DNA of 64,000 nucleotides from Halisarca cf. caerulea (GCA_963170055.1 CAUJGJ010000487.1:2228901-2292900), one strand, 5' to 3'; positions 13,014 to 24,975 are shown, counted from the stretch's first letter. Notes: generated by a model from the sequence alone, not told the origin. Numbers and translations: made by a program.

Positions 13014-13765
13014 TTTCAGAGCTAAGTAGCTGTTAGAATAATAATGTAAATTTTGCATGAGCATTGTGTTTGCTGGCATGTAAGATTACATGCAGTCAAC
13101 CACAACTGAAGTGATTTTTTCCAACATATAGGGATCTTATACCTTGTAGTATAGTACTGTATATCCAATATTCAATTATCTCTGTCCTTATATGCATATT
13201 TCATTGCATGTGCTCTATATTATGTATATAATATTATTATCTTTGCCAATAAATACATATCAATTTGGTCACCAATCTCTTGTGTTTGCTACTGGCAATC
13301 AATATCTACATATTGCACTTGTCCGTCAAGCCCATTATGTCAATTTCCCAACCTGCAGCATGTTCTGGGACCACTTCCTTACTACAGTACATTATATTCA
13401 AGTACGTACTTACTAGGGCTACAACATTAGCACTACAGCTGGTGATCAACACTGATACAGTACATTGCTGTCATGCATGCTAACAGCTTCTCAACAATGC
13501 ATTCATGTTTCAGCAGAACTCGCACCAATTGTTCGCATACTGTATACACACGCAGACAGATCCATGATCATCTTAAGCACACCATGCATATGGTATAGAG
13601 TAACTGCCATAACCTTAGGGTTGATGTAACACAAAATCACTTGGATTGCTTATTCTATCAATGGTCACTGAAAGGTTCACAAGACACATGTACAGTCATG
13701 AGATTAGTCACAAGATCTGGTCTCAGGTTACAATCATGCAATAATATAATAGTAAGACAACATAT
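13014..13765. other. Receptor 3' region and start of the duplicated minus-strand locus
   Basis: An AATAAA polyadenylation signal at 13248-13253 is the likely end of the receptor transcript, giving a 3' UTR of about 250 nt. From about 13480 the sequence matches 57150-57240 (CATTCATGTTTCAGCA-like and CTTAAGCACACCATGCAT). This marks the left part of the duplicated minus-strand locus, which the gypsy element then interrupts. Confidence 0.55.
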
Positions 13766-13848
13766 CTAAATACCCAGACATGAATGTATATATACTCCAG
13801 TACAACTAGTTAACAACATGATAGTCAAGTTACTACATCTCTCCTTCT

Positions 13849-14793
13849 TTAATAAGCAAGGCGATCTAGAGGGTGACGTACTCTTGAAGGATAGCATCTG
13901 TAAGCAGTTGACAGAGGTGATTCTGGTGCAGGCGGTATGGTGTCGGGCCATGTATCAGTGGCAGATTGAGTCGAGCTTTCAGTCTTGGTATATTGATGCG
14001 AATATGATCCAAATGACGCTTCCAAAGATATCCCGATACCAATCAGTAACTCAGCTGGTGCAACACCGGTTGTTATCTGAGGCATGTTCCTGTGGCTGAA
14101 AAGAAAACGGGTTAGTCTGCAAAGTACAGAACCTTTGGACATTTTCTTGAGGCCATTTTTGAAGGTTTTGACTGCTCTCTCCTCGAGGCCGTTAGATGCT
14201 GGATGGTATGGAGAAGATGTCAGATGTTGGATACCATTTATTCTTGTGAAGCATTTGAATTCTTTACTCACAAAGGATGATCCATTGTCACTGACCAAAA
14301 CCTGTGGAAGTCCAAACTGTGCAAAGAGAGATCGCAGCTTGTCGATGACAGCAGATGATGTTGTTGAGGACATCCACTTGCTGTGTGCATCAATCACGAC
14401 TAAGAAATTGTGACCTATGAATGGTCCAGCGAAGTCGATGTGTAGGCGGGACCATGGTGTGGATGGCCACGTCCAAGGGTGCAATGGTGCCGTTGGTGGT
14501 GAGGTCTGGTCGCTTTGACATTCTTGACAGCTGCGGATGAGTGATTCGATATCTTTATCGATTCCTGGCCACCACATGTACATGCAGACAAGAGCCCTCA
14601 TGCAAGATACTCCTGGGTGTCCAACATGTAGCTCCATTAGCACAGTGGATTGCAGTGAAAGTGGGACAATTACGCGATTTCCCCAAAGTAGATAACCATC
14701 CTGTGTAGACAGCACACTGTGACGACTGGCATAAGGCTTCATCTCTTCCTCCTCACAGTCAGTAAGCCATCCACTGCGAACAAACTGTAACAC
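13849..14793 (-). pseudogene. Gypsy integrase, open for 314 codons
   Basis: The HHCC zinc-binding region (HVGHPGVSC ... CQECQ) is followed by the DDE core. Acidic residues are seen in IDFAGPF, SDNGSSF and NGLEERAVKTFK. The C-terminal part runs through RVRHPLDRLAY to a stop. This is the best preserved part of the element, but it has no intact upstream polyprotein, so integration activity is unlikely. Confidence 0.85.
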
Positions 14794-14849
14794 GCGAGAA
14801 AGTACAGGGTGGTGAGAGGTTGCCTTTCTGATGGCTGCTGCATCGGTTG

Positions 14850-15880
14850 GTGAGTCTTGTAGGTGTTACATCAGAAGGACTACTTCTTCCGGAACAGGCT
14901 TTTCAGAGGGCACTTTCTTCAGTGGGAGACGACTCATGGCATCTGGATCCTTGCAGAAGCCTGGGCTGGTATGGACTTGAGCTCTCCAAGGAGCCCCAAC
15001 AATGGCTTGTGATCTGTGATCAGGTTGAAAGAACGACTACACAAGTAGGAATGGAAGCGTTTGACTCTGAAGACACATGCTAGACCCTCTTTTTCTAGTT
15101 GTGAATACTTCTGCTCTGCTTTGCTGAGGGTGCGAGATGCAAATTCAATGGGACGTTTAGCTCTGTCACGGTAGCAGTGTGAGAGGACTGCTCCAATATG
15201 CCATAGGGCGAAGCATCACATGACAGCACTAACTCCTGAGTGGAATCAAAATGAACAAACACTTGAGATGAAAGTAGAAGCTGTTTGGATTCCTTGAAAA
15301 CTGTTGCTTCCTTTGCTGTCCACTTCCAAGGTGTAGATGACCTCAAAAGGGCATAGGGTGGTGCTAGTTTGGTTGCTAGCTGTGGAATGAATTTGCCATA
15401 GTACACAAGGAGGCCCAAATATGATTTCAGTTCACTCACGTTTCGGGGTGGAGGTGCTTGCTGTACTGCCTCAATCTTGTCCGTTATTGGGTGCAGACCT
15501 TCAGCATCAATGATGTGGCCTAAGTACTGCACAGACTTGGCCATGAAGCAGCATTTCTCTTTCTTCAGGTGAAGACCGGCATCCTGCAGCCACTTAAGGA
15601 CATCCCACAAATGAGCTAGATGGTCCTCCTGTGTCTGACCAGTGATCAGTATATCATCAAAGTAAACGACCACATGAGGGATACCTTGAAGGAGACTCTC
15701 CATGGTGCATCGAAAAATTCCAGGAGCTGAGGAAATGCCATAGGGCAAGCGATTGTACTGGTAGAGCCCCTTTGGTGTGTTTACTACCACACACTTTCTA
15801 GCTTCCTCTTTTAAGAGGACTTGTTGATAAGCCTGGCTGAGGTCCAACTTGCCAGCTGTCCTCCTGACAGCTTGGCACAA
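14850..15880 (-). pseudogene. Gypsy RT palm and RNase H, broken
   Basis: Frame 15095-15880 holds LDLSQAYQQVLL, LPYGISSAPGIFR and the catalytic YFDDILI box, then RKLNPEK-type connection sequence and the RNase H start LSCDASPYGI. A frame change follows. The rest of RNase H (EFASRTLSKAEQKYSQLEKE, LITDHKPLLGLL) reads at about 14990-15180. It then jumps from SARIQ to DAMSRLPL with roughly 25 residues deleted, out of frame. Confidence 0.85.
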
Positions 15881-16506
15881 AGATCTTCAATCTTGGGGAT
15901 TGGATAGCGGTCCAGCTTTGAAACCTTGTTGACAGTTAGATTGAAATCACCGCAGATACGAACAGCCTTGCTGCTCTTCAATACAGGCACGATGGGTGCT
16001 GCCCAATCCAAAAAATCAATTGGAGAAATTACGCCTTCTTTTTCCAAGCGATTGAGTTCCTCTTCTACATGTGGTTTAAGGGCATACGGAATGGGTCTGG
16101 CTTTGCAAAACACGGGTTTGACATCCTGTTCCACATGGATTGATGCTTTGAATCCTTTCAACATTCCCAGTCCATCCTTGAAGACGTCGGGGAAAGCCTG
16201 GCAGACTGACTCTGCATCTGTCAAGGCCATATTGTGGTGACTTGTTTTCCAGTTGAGCTGCAAGTGCTCCAGCCAATCACGTCCGAGAAGATTCAGGCCT
16301 GTGCCTTCCACCACTATCAGTGGGAGGTCCATTTCCTGAGAGTTGTGGCAAACATGTACAGTGAACGTTCCCAGGTTTTTCAATGCTTGTTGATCATACG
16401 TGTGTAGCAAGATAGGCGAAGACTTGAGGGATTTGTTGCTGAATTTCTCTTGATACGTTGCAGATGAAATGATGGACACTGACGCACCTGTGTCAATCTC
16501 CATCAT
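15811..16506 (-). pseudogene. Gypsy protease and N-terminal reverse transcriptase
   Basis: The frame begins MMEIDTGASVSII, the aspartic protease active site (DTGAS), and continues through a retropepsin-like GRDWLEHL segment. It then enters RT with EELNRLEKEGVISPID, WAAPIVPVLK and VRICGDFNLTVNKV, the usual gypsy RT fingers. It goes out of frame near the LDLSQAYQQ motif, where the next frame takes over with about 70 nt of overlap. Confidence 0.85.
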
Positions 16507-16803
16507 AACAGGTTAGTCATCCAGTTGAACTTGGACTCGGTATGGGTTCTTTGGGATTTATCATCTTGGCTACTGAATATGCCAAAGATAGGGTATTCAC
16601 CCTGAATCTCGGTAGGGGGTGCATTTGACTCCACTACATTCACCTTCTGGTATTGTTTGGTTTGTTTACCTTTGGATCTACAAACGGCTTCCAAATGTCC
16701 AGCTTTCCCACAGGCTGACATTTGGCTGTTTTAAACCGACAAGACTGTGTGCTATGTTCTGGCTTTCCATAACGATAGCAGGTAGGTGCTTGCTTTTGCG
16801 GCT
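16503..16803 (-). pseudogene. Gag C-terminus with zinc knuckles (gypsy element), frameshifted
   Basis: One frame gives CYRYGKPEHSTQSC and the next frame gives CGKAGHLEAVCR, two CCHC-type nucleocapsid knuckles. Normally both would sit in one Gag frame, so at least one indel separates them. In the first knuckle Tyr replaces a usual residue next to the second cysteine. The N-terminal capsid region is missing. Confidence 0.7.
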
Positions 16804-17850
16804 TTGTGGTTAAATACCCAGACATGAATATATATACTCCAGTACAACTAGTTAACATGATAGTCAAGTTACTACAGTAGCTTACATACTCTATCAGCTC
16901 ATTAAGTGAATTACTATAAATGCACTTGCCACAGAATGATGATTATTGAGAAAATAGGTCCAAACCACTTGAACTGCGGCCATGATTATACACAATTATT
17001 AGAAGAAATTAAAACTTCATCTTTGTGGACTTTAAAATATTGTATAAAGGAATACAAAATATATATTCAATATGCACATTACAGTAGTAGGAAATACGTA
17101 CGTATCTACAGTATGTACCAGCTAGTGTTGTGACCAAAACTTGGGTAGTGCTCTGTACATACAATGCGGGTAAGAAATACTCCAGCTACACCATAGATCA
17201 TCACTGATTACATGTAGTACGGGAGATATGTTGAAGGAAGTGCTGTAATAATCCTTGCAAAATATTGCTACACAGTAATTGTCATTGCAGGTACAAACCA
17301 CAGAACACTTTGTGGATGCTTGCAATTCTAACATTCACATCAGAGGGTTGGACAAAAGGAGTTTTCTGATAAACCATTGTCAGACAAATCAGATGTGATC
17401 AATCAGGGATCTATACTAGGTGATCCATATGTAGAGATGCATTAGTATTGCTGTGGTTCACAGAAAAGCCTTTATTGGCCACTATCGACAGGTTGTCTAT
17501 TTATAATCTGTATTCAGGGGTCAATGAAAAGGTACAAAATGAGGATCGAAGTTAAGGATAAGAAATCAACATGTATTTGTGTAGATAGTTTTTCTATCCT
17601 TCCTTTGTATGCATTACATTCTCTTCTGATACATTGTCATTTGATCACCGATTCATGATATATGTGTGTTGGTACCATTTGCAAACACTTACAAAGCATG
17701 TTCCATTAACACTGTTCTTGATCCAAATCATCTCAGGAGTTGCTCTAGCGGGATCACATATAAACTTCACAAATGAGGTCCTACATGTGTAAGAATGATA
17801 CCTGCTCAACATTAAAACATGCATATTCCTAATGGAGTCACTATCATCTC

Positions 17851-18195
17851 ATGATCGCAAGGACGTTGCCTTGCCTGGGATGCCACATACCACGACACAT
17901 TTGCACCCACCAATTTGCCTCTCACCTGACTGGTACTGGACTCCTGGCTAATCGTGCTGCACAGAAGAAAAGGGAACTCTACTCAGAGATGGCTATCTCA
18001 TACATCTTCATGTCCATTGTCCTGGAAACAACAGGTGCTTTCAGTGATGATGCCCTTGCCTTTTTCCGGGAATTGGGAAAATGCATAAAAGAGGCCACTG
18101 CTGACCCTTTGTCCTTCCACAAGTTGTGTCAATGTACTAGTGTAACTGTCCAGAAGCTCAACTGCATGACTATTGTTAACACTTGCATGGAGTAA
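17851..18195 (+). mobile_element. C-terminal fragment of a retroelement RT ORF
   Basis: The frame ends with VLETTGAFSDDALAFFRELG and CTSVTVQKLNC. This resembles the conserved tail (E-T-x-G-A-x-x-x-x-A-L-x-F, then SVAVQRGN-like) of a reverse-transcriptase family common in invertebrate genomes. It sits in the left copy of the duplicated locus and is absent from the right copy, so it is an insertion. It is followed by a (TA)n(TG)n tract. Clade not determined. Confidence 0.6.
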
Positions 18196-18311
18196 CTTTA
18201 TAATATACGTACAAGGGCCAATAGGGTCCCTTCTTGTTACATGTTTGCATGTCTTATTTTACATTCTTTCAACCTGTATGTACACTAATATTTATATATA
18301 TAATTTAAATA

Positions 18312-18390
<79 letters not shown>
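18312..18390. repeat. (TA)n(TG)n microsatellite
   Basis: A TA run at 18312-18332 changes directly into a TG run at 18333-18390. Confidence 0.95.
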
Positions 18391-18392
<2 letters not shown>

Positions 18393-19466
18393 GAACAAAA
18401 ATTATGGCATGCTAAATGTACTGCATATCCCTCATATGTTTGCTATCTTTATGATAGCCATGATAAAGAGCAATGGTATCCTGTTAAAGGAGGTGGCTTC
18501 ATTTCAGAGGTGTCTTTAATAGAAGTTTCATGTCTAAATAAAGGCTGAAGTCTCTATTTGCTTCAGGTTACTTCTGATCTGGCCTCTATTTGATTCCAGC
18601 TTGTACTAAATTTCATATAGTTATTGTAACAATCGTGTTCAATGTCATGTATGGCATACATACGTACGCAGGTTGCATATGGTTATTTGCATTATTTAGA
18701 GTGTTGTCAGAGGACACCACGTCTATAATGCACCGTGCAGCCCAATCTGGCTAGCTTCTGTACGTGGTACAAATATGATGTGATGTGCAGTATCAAACCC
18801 TACTCAACTGGCCTGCTATTGCATTCTATGCAATCTGTGATTAGAGGTGCACATTGGCAGGTAAGTTCCCTTGTTTGGACCAGGTATAGTTTGCCTATAT
18901 ATTAGAAAGTACATACTTAATTAAAATATCCAAATTAGATAATAATATTATGTATATTCTTCACAGACTAAAGAGAAGAAAGTAAAACCTGATAATTTCC
19001 AACTTATCCATCCATATCTGGGATGCTCATTTCACTCCCAGACATGTAAGTGGAGCAGTGGAAAACTAATAAAAGAGGATGTGGGTACAGGACATATCTG
19101 GTACTAATATATATACTCCAAAGTTCATAAGGAAAGGGCAAGCTCTGAATAATTAAGGTAGGTCAAGTATTTGGATGGCATTGCCGGTACCACAAAAATG
19201 CCAATCACTTCTTCACCTGCAATCCTTCACCTTTAGTGAAGTATTCCCAAACATCTTCAACATTTCTATTTTAATTTGGTTGTCATTTCATTGTATTTTT
19301 GTGTGTTACAGACCTGTGCAATGTTATAGATGCAAAAACTGACCTAAAATTTTATTGACTCTACAATAGGATGGCGAAGAGCCTTTGCAATTTTGCAAAG
19401 ATTCTCAAATTCACTTGAAATATATTGATATCTTTTGTACTGTTCTCTGCAGAACCAATTGGTAGC

Positions 19467-19476
19467 TCAATAACTA

Positions 19477-19514
<38 letters not shown>

Positions 19515-20195
19515 GTTAAAGGTAACCCCATCAGCACAATAAGGCTGGTATTAACGGGGAACCAAAAAGGAAAAAAAAAACAAAAAAAACAAAACAGTAT
19601 TCAACAAACAGACATAATGATAAGTGCAGATAACACAAAAACAGAGAACTACGCAAAATTGAGAAAAAAATGCAACATAATAGTCAACAAACAAACATGG
19701 TAATTGAGTGGATAACGCACACACAGGTTATGAGTTATGGTGGTATAAGACCAAACAGATTAAACTACATGAAATTAGAATTAATTGTAATAAATGTGTA
19801 ACTGAAAAAAATTATAATTAAAGCCAATCTATTTCCAAACATATGATAGTTACATGCTGTTAAAATATTTCAGCAGACCTGTCCTAAAACTAAGATCAGA
19901 AGATTTACGCAAATTAATAGGTAAACTGTTCCAATCGGTAGATCCCTTAAATAGAAATGATTTCATCATGCAATCAGTATGTGGAGTAGGCACAAACAGA
20001 TCAGTATCTCGGTCTCTTGAACTCCGAAGACCCATTTCCTTCCTGGTAGTGAACATTTTTACACATTTAGAGCCATCATCATCAACATACCGTTTTACAC
20101 AAATCAGTCTCTGCATCTTCAATTTGTTTTCAATGGACAGCCATCCCAGCCTGGATCTCATGTCCGTAACTGATACTGTAACAGTAAGTATAGTC
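19467..20195 (-). mobile_element. LINE (non-LTR) 3' fragment
   Basis: Minus-strand frame 19850-20344 ends in a typical non-LTR RT C-terminal tail: LRSSRDRDTDLFVPTPHTD, then SFLFKGSTDWNSLPINLRKS and a stop. An A-rich 3' UTR and an (ATT)n tail at 19488-19515 follow on the minus strand. The right-hand duplicate is uninterrupted at the matching place (ATTGGTAGCTCATTAACTG then GCCATTGACTGCAGTAAC near 63055-63097). That gives both edges of the insertion. Confidence 0.75.
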
Positions 20196-20850
20196 CATTG
20201 ATTGTAGTAACTCAAATTTTGTGTTGCCGTAAAGTTGTACCATCTGATTACAAGGAAAGGTTGATAATAGCAGATCAGATTCTGCACAATGTCATGATCT
20301 TTCACCTGTGTGGTAGAACACTGCAACCACATGCAGATGAACAAAGTGCATGATAAGGGCTATTTGTCTGTAAGGAGGTTGAAAGCATTTGCAGCATCCA
20401 CCAACATGACTGCTTCTTAAAGCTGTCATCAAAATTCTAGCTGTTGGTCTTGTGTCAGTTTCACACTGCCACCTCACATACCTCATCTGTAACACCGCAA
20501 GGGTACGTAGTTTATTATCCTGCACGACGTACACCCGCACTCCAATAATTTCATGGATAGCATTTGGTCAAACAACTTGGTGTTTGTCCAGAGCAATGAG
20601 CTGAGATGTAGTAAACATAAACAGTCCCCTGATTAGGATCCACATAAGCAGTCCAACTCTCCTTTGCAGTGCTAGCCAAGGTCATATATATACTGGAACA
20701 CAAATAAGCCGAAATTATACCATCCTGGAGGTTTAGAGGAGGGTTCTTTATTCCAAAGTAGGAATAGATGCCCATGGTGCAGTTGATAGGAGGAAATGAT
20801 GCAGTTTGGTACATATCCTTTTTGGGTTGACAAGTAAATAGACTGCTTGA

Positions 20851-21193
20851 CTATTATAGACTCTAAGGTTCAAAGCATATATTTTCTCGAACGAGTATAT
20901 CATTTAATAATTTAATAATGAAAAATTGATATAATTTTCATAATTAGGTAAAAATATTAAATTATAGACATACATTCCATACTAATAATTATATATTCGC
21001 CGGATCGGCCATTTTCGGATCATCATAATAGAGCTCATGCTGTCGGGATTGAATCGAGCCCCGCCTATTGTACTGTTAGCTGGTCGATAGAATTGGCTCT
21101 ACTAAATCGTTTGGAGGATTTGTTTTGTGATACCTGTCTGGGATCGAGTAATTTGTTCATAATATAGATATACCGCCCCTGGAGTATCACTGT
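20851..21193. other. Upstream region of the actinoporin-like gene
   Basis: No gene seen. AT-rich up to about 20990, then higher in GC. TATAGATATACC at 21162-21173 lies about 20-30 bp before the start codon. Confidence 0.35.
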
Positions 21194-21826
21194 ATGGCGT
21201 CTAGAAAAAGATGTTCTACATGTTCAGCAGGTGGCACAGAAGATGAAAGTAAGCACGACAGCTCCATGTTTAATACAGGAACTATTCCCAGGTCCTATAG
21301 CTTCCACAAGGAATTAATAGATACTTCCAAAAAAAGTAAATCATGCAATATCATTCTGGTGAATTATTCCAACGCTACGTTAACGGGGCCGAAAACCTAT
21401 ATGTATTCCGGTATGTACATTGGAGGAGCCAAACCTACAATTCCTCCTCAAAGCCAACATTGCGTGCAGTTTGCCAAAAAAGACTACTTTCCTTTGGGAT
21501 GCTCTGGACTTCTGTCGTACACTTTGGATGGTAAACGAAGATTTGTGATAATGTTTCGTGTTCCACTGATTCAGTTCTTCTCGAAAGACGGCAATAGGAC
21601 GGCTCTCTGGGTCACTGAGGCCGATGCAAACAAGTTTAAAGACGAAACATTGTACACAAATATGGCTTATAAGTGGGTCGAAAGTAACCAGGCCAATTTT
21701 CGCGGGTTGCGTGCATCTGCCGGCCATGGCATAGATCTCAAAGTGGATGGTGACTTTACGTTCAAATTTACCATGAGTCAAGGAGGTAATGCCGAGATTA
21801 ACATGGAAATACACGGTGTCCAGTAG
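21194..21826 (+). CDS. Actinoporin-like (pore-forming fold) protein, intronless, 210 residues
   Basis: A single open frame with its own ATG and stop. The pattern of the actinoporin family is visible from about residue 50: CNIILVNYSNATLTGPK, a YSGMYIGG turn, a P.I.P stretch, GCSGLLSYTL, then a hydrophobic strand with RVP at the place of the family's usual P-[WFY]-D motif. The C-terminal FTMSQGGNAEINMEI matches the family's conserved final strands. Family members bind membranes and oligomerise into pores. Here there is no signal peptide: the first 45 residues are polar and Cys-rich (CSTCSAGG). The membrane-binding aromatic cluster is poorly conserved. It may therefore be an intracellular or non-toxic relative; the fold assignment is by pattern only. 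Confidence 0.65.
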   Translation: MASRKRCSTCSAGGTEDESKHDSSMFNTGTIPRSYSFHKELIDTSKKSKSCNIILVNYSNATLTGPKTYMYSGMYIGGAKPTIPPQSQHCVQFAKKDYFPLGCSGLLSYTLDGKRRFVIMFRVPLIQFFSKDGNRTALWVTEADANKFKDETLYTNMAYKWVESNQANFRGLRASAGHGIDLKVDGDFTFKFTMSQGGNAEINMEIHGVQ

Positions 21827-21829
21827 AAA

Positions 21830-22280
21830 GTACAGAATTTTGGAGAGCAATTAACTAAAGGGTATAATAATTATATGAAACTTGTTTTAACTTTAATTTT
21901 TGAATTGGGGGGACAATTTGAAACTTCAATTAATATTATTCATTTTCTATACTATCAGCATATTAGTTCAGCTTTACAACTTGTTGTATATGTAACTTTA
22001 CTCATTAATAGCAAAGCTAAGAAAAATAATATTAATGTTACTTTTGTAAATTATATCTATATCATTTATTAGAAAGAAAAATGTGTAATAACATGCATAA
22101 TATTATATGGATTGCATGACGCATAAAAACATAATATAAATAACAATAAAATAATGAAATGCATCTGATCAATGTAGAGCACAAAAATAAACAAAACAAC
22201 TACATAATGTACATCCACATTCAATCTCACACATTATCTTTATACATCAAGGAAACTACATATGCACCACCACACACACA
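21830..22280. other. AT-rich 3' flank of the actinoporin-like gene
   Basis: No coding sequence. An AATAAA at 22145-22150 could serve as polyadenylation signal, about 320 nt after the stop. Confidence 0.35.
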
Positions 22281-22282
22281 CA

Positions 22283-22286
22283 TACT

Positions 22287-22367
<81 letters not shown>
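22283..22367. repeat. (CA)n microsatellite
   Basis: Almost pure CA dinucleotides. It directly abuts, on its minus-strand 3' side, the retroelement fragment at 22370-22676. Confidence 0.95.
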
Positions 22368-22369
22368 CA

Positions 22370-22676
22370 AAGTACAATCACAAAAGTCCTGCTCCATCAT
22401 CCATGCTGATTCCACTTCTCCATTTTGTCCTGGAGTCTCGGACACAAATGTTGGATCCTCGTCTGCACCCATCCCATCACCGTTGGATATGGTTTCTTCC
22501 ATTGGCTTGGGTTCCTTGGTGACTCCATGGTATGCCCTAGCTGCTACGTCTCCCAAAGCATCTCTTACTTCATTATGTCGAAGAGTCACAAGGCCTCCTT
22601 TCTTACAGTCAAGTGCATGTTCGAGGGTAAATGGTACATCACATCCATCACAAAGGGCTGGTAGGGCTAGGGACAT
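22370..22676 (-). mobile_element. RT-family retroelement fragment (CDGC...HALDCKKGG motif)
   Basis: The minus-strand frame reads LCDGCDVPFTLEHALDCKKG followed by LVTLRHNEVRDALGDVAA. This is a zinc-ribbon-like segment found after the RT domain in a family of invertebrate and fish retroelements. The frame then runs into the (TG)n tract. There is no RT core, so it is only a fragment. Confidence 0.65.
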
Positions 22677-22915
22677 TCAGCAGTAACGGATGGACAAGGC
22701 ATCGATCACGAAACTCCCTTGCTGACAGGTCATATCATTTATTTGCTTCTTTCACCAGTTGTTTATATGATTTATTTGGCTGACACAGTCACACTATACA
22801 ATGTATTTATTTCTGTATCAATTTCTTTTGTTCTACATGCTCATTTAACATGCTGCTGTTCTAAGGTAGCTTTTACAGAAGGAATGAAATTATTGCATGG
22901 AAGGTTACAGTATAT

Positions 22916-23435
22916 CAGTGTTGTAGCCATTACAGGGGTATTGTAATCAGCTACCATAATTATCTGAGTATATTATTACAACAGTCCATTTACCATTACC
23001 ACTACAGATCTTCACTAAACCACTTAATTACCATTGCAACTACATTTCTACATTACCTTTACAATTACTAATTACATATTTGTTCCTGAATGCTTGCAAA
23101 AGTTACTACACTTTTCTAAAAGATTTCATATTTCACTTCAACAAGTCACCGTACCAATTGTAGCACATGACTTATCCCGGCTCAAACTAACCAAAATCTA
23201 CCTCCTTAGGGGAAGAAATATATCCACAGGTAAAAAAGATACCTATCTCAGTAGTTGCATGGTAATTGTGTAATGTGATTCACATAGTGAAAGAATACCA
23301 ATTATACCATTATGACTATTCTAAGACTGAAACAGCTCCCTTACAAATACATTACCATTACTGACAAATGTATACCTGATTAATAAAAATGAATGACAAT
23401 TGATTCCAATTCCAATTACCATTACCACAACACTG
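22916..23435. mobile_element. hAT-like non-autonomous element, copy 1 (CAGTGTTGT ends)
   Basis: The left end is CAGTGTTGTAGCCATTACAG. The right end is the reverse complement form ending ACCACAACACTG. The interior is made of simple, diverged ATTACCATTAC-like sequence shared with 24345-24893. It is flanked by TATAT on the left and CTATATATG on the right. No coding capacity. Confidence 0.65.
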
Positions 23436-24246
23436 CTATATATGACAATGCCAATATAATATATTGGATGGATACTGACTGTAATAGATACATGAAGGCA
23501 CATTGCACAAAACCATCTCTGATAGGCCTTAATCCACTAATCTATATTTATAATTCAGTAGAGCTGAATTTGTCTGTTCGCAAATTCCTCCCGCAGCTTA
23601 AATGTGATTGACTCGAAAAGCGGAATGCTTATGAGTCACCTCATGGGGAGTGTCATGGTGGGGTAGACGGAGGAATATCCTCCCCGCCTGAGAGTGTCAC
23701 ATAAATTCCCTTTGCATGTGCAAAAAAGACACCATCTTTCATGTGTTTACAGAATGTGTATGCTTTATTCCAGAGACTATAAATCACTGGCTGCTGGGCG
23801 AACAATTTATTGACGTTTTATTTTAAGGTGCAATGCTTCTAATCACACCAAATTGCAAGAGTTAGGGATGGGTGGGAGATAGGAATCTTAAAAATTGTTT
23901 TTTTTCTCTCACATTTTTCAATGCATATACATATCCTTTGTACCCATCAGTTTATCCAGGATCAAGACATAGCAGGTGAGCCAACCTTCGAAGGCGGGCT
24001 TACCTGTTACCAGCTATTAATATGCATGTTGAAGTTGACTATAATTTAATAAAATTAATACTACACATATGAATAATATCCTTATTCATAGACTACCCAA
24101 GTACGTACTTTGACCTGATACTCTATGGTATTCGCAGACCAACAATGTCATACTAATTTAAAATACCAATAGAATTATATGCAAAATTAAATTCATAATA
24201 TTATGTCACGCTTTAGATATTCTACAAGTATTCATAGACCACCCAG

Positions 24247-24344
<98 letters not shown>
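24247..24344. repeat. (GT)n microsatellite left of hAT-like copy 2
   Basis: Pure GT with one interruption (GTAT at about 24270). Confidence 0.95.
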
Positions 24345-24345
<1 letters not shown>

Positions 24346-24892
24346 AGTGTTGTGGCCATTACAGGGGTATCACAATCAACTACCATTGCAATTATCTTGG
24401 TATCAAAGCATTACAATTACCATTACCACTACGGATCTCCACTAAAGTAATCAATTATCATTGCAACTACATTTCTACAATTGCAATTACAATTACTAAT
24501 TACAGATTCATTCTTGGATACTGGTAAAAGTTATTATACCTTACCGAGATTTCATATTATGTGGTGATCTAAATCATGTGATTGATGTTATTTTCCCGTT
24601 TCCACCAGCCACCCAGTTAACTGTAGCACAGAAAATGGCCTCAAACTAGCCAAAATCTACCTTCTTAGGGGGCAAAAATTAATAATATATCCACAGATAT
24701 ACACAATATCCATCACAATAGTTGCATGGTAATTGTGTAGTTAGATGCAAATAGCAAAAGAATACCAACTACCATTACGACTACTCTGACACTGAAACAG
24801 CTCCATTACAATTACATTACCAAATGCATTACAGGCAAATGTATACCTAATTACAATTGATTACAATTACTAATTACCATTACCACAACACT

Positions 24893-24893
<1 letters not shown>
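24345..24893. mobile_element. hAT-like non-autonomous element, copy 2, inside a (GT)n tract
   Basis: It has the same ends as the copy at 22916 (CAGTGTTGTGGCCATTACAG ... CCACAACACTG) and a related interior over about 550 bp. GT repeats touch both ends, so the element sits within what was one dinucleotide tract. Confidence 0.7.

Positions 24894-24974
<81 letters not shown>
24894..24974. repeat. (GT)n microsatellite right of hAT-like copy 2
   Basis: Continues the GT tract on the other side of the element, with one GTAT interruption near 24931. Confidence 0.95.

Positions 24975-24975
<1 letters not shown>

Larger units (their letters stand above)
13767..16875 (-). mobile_element. Decayed Ty3/gypsy retrotransposon flanked by about 70-bp direct repeats
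   Basis: On the minus strand the order is zinc knuckle, protease, RT, RNase H, integrase, with frameshifts and deletions. A nearly identical direct repeat lies at both ends, 13767-13837 and 16811-16875 (TAAATACCCAGACATGAAT and so on). Full-length LTRs and the N-terminal part of gag are absent: the right repeat runs straight into the zinc-knuckle region. The flanking DNA matches a contiguous part of the right-hand duplicate near 57.24 kb, so the element entered this copy only, or was lost from the other. Confidence 0.85.
17693..20850 (-). pseudogene. Left copy of the MRH-like minus-strand gene (pseudogene)
   Basis: This is homologous to the locus at 57.7-63.7 kb. Exon 17693-17780 is intact: it is 88 nt, GT-AG, and encodes [19 protein letters not shown] plus a C-terminal NGTCF, like the FxCDP strand of mannose-6-phosphate-receptor-homology domains. 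The matching upstream exon at about 18838-18890 has lost about 14 nt and its donor, so it is frameshifted. The middle exon (59664-59809 in the other copy) is deleted. Sequence at 20551-20850 contains an open segment with INCTMGIYSYFGI and TAYVDPNQGTVY that matches the first exon of the other copy. The family call is tentative; the pseudogene call is firm. Confidence 0.6.

Noticed and set aside
14084..15083. Plus-strand ORFs opposite the gypsy element (14084-14413, 14847-15083, 15926-16240)
   Set aside because: Antisense shadows of integrase, RNase H and RT, whose motifs are clear on the minus strand.
20292..20540. Similar minus-strand ORFs at 20292-20540 and 63165-63467 (VQDNKLRTLAVLQMRYVRW) as a protein family
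   Set aside because: The similarity extends at nucleotide level through both flanks as part of the segmental duplication. The frames are not kept along the whole length and no splice structure supports them.
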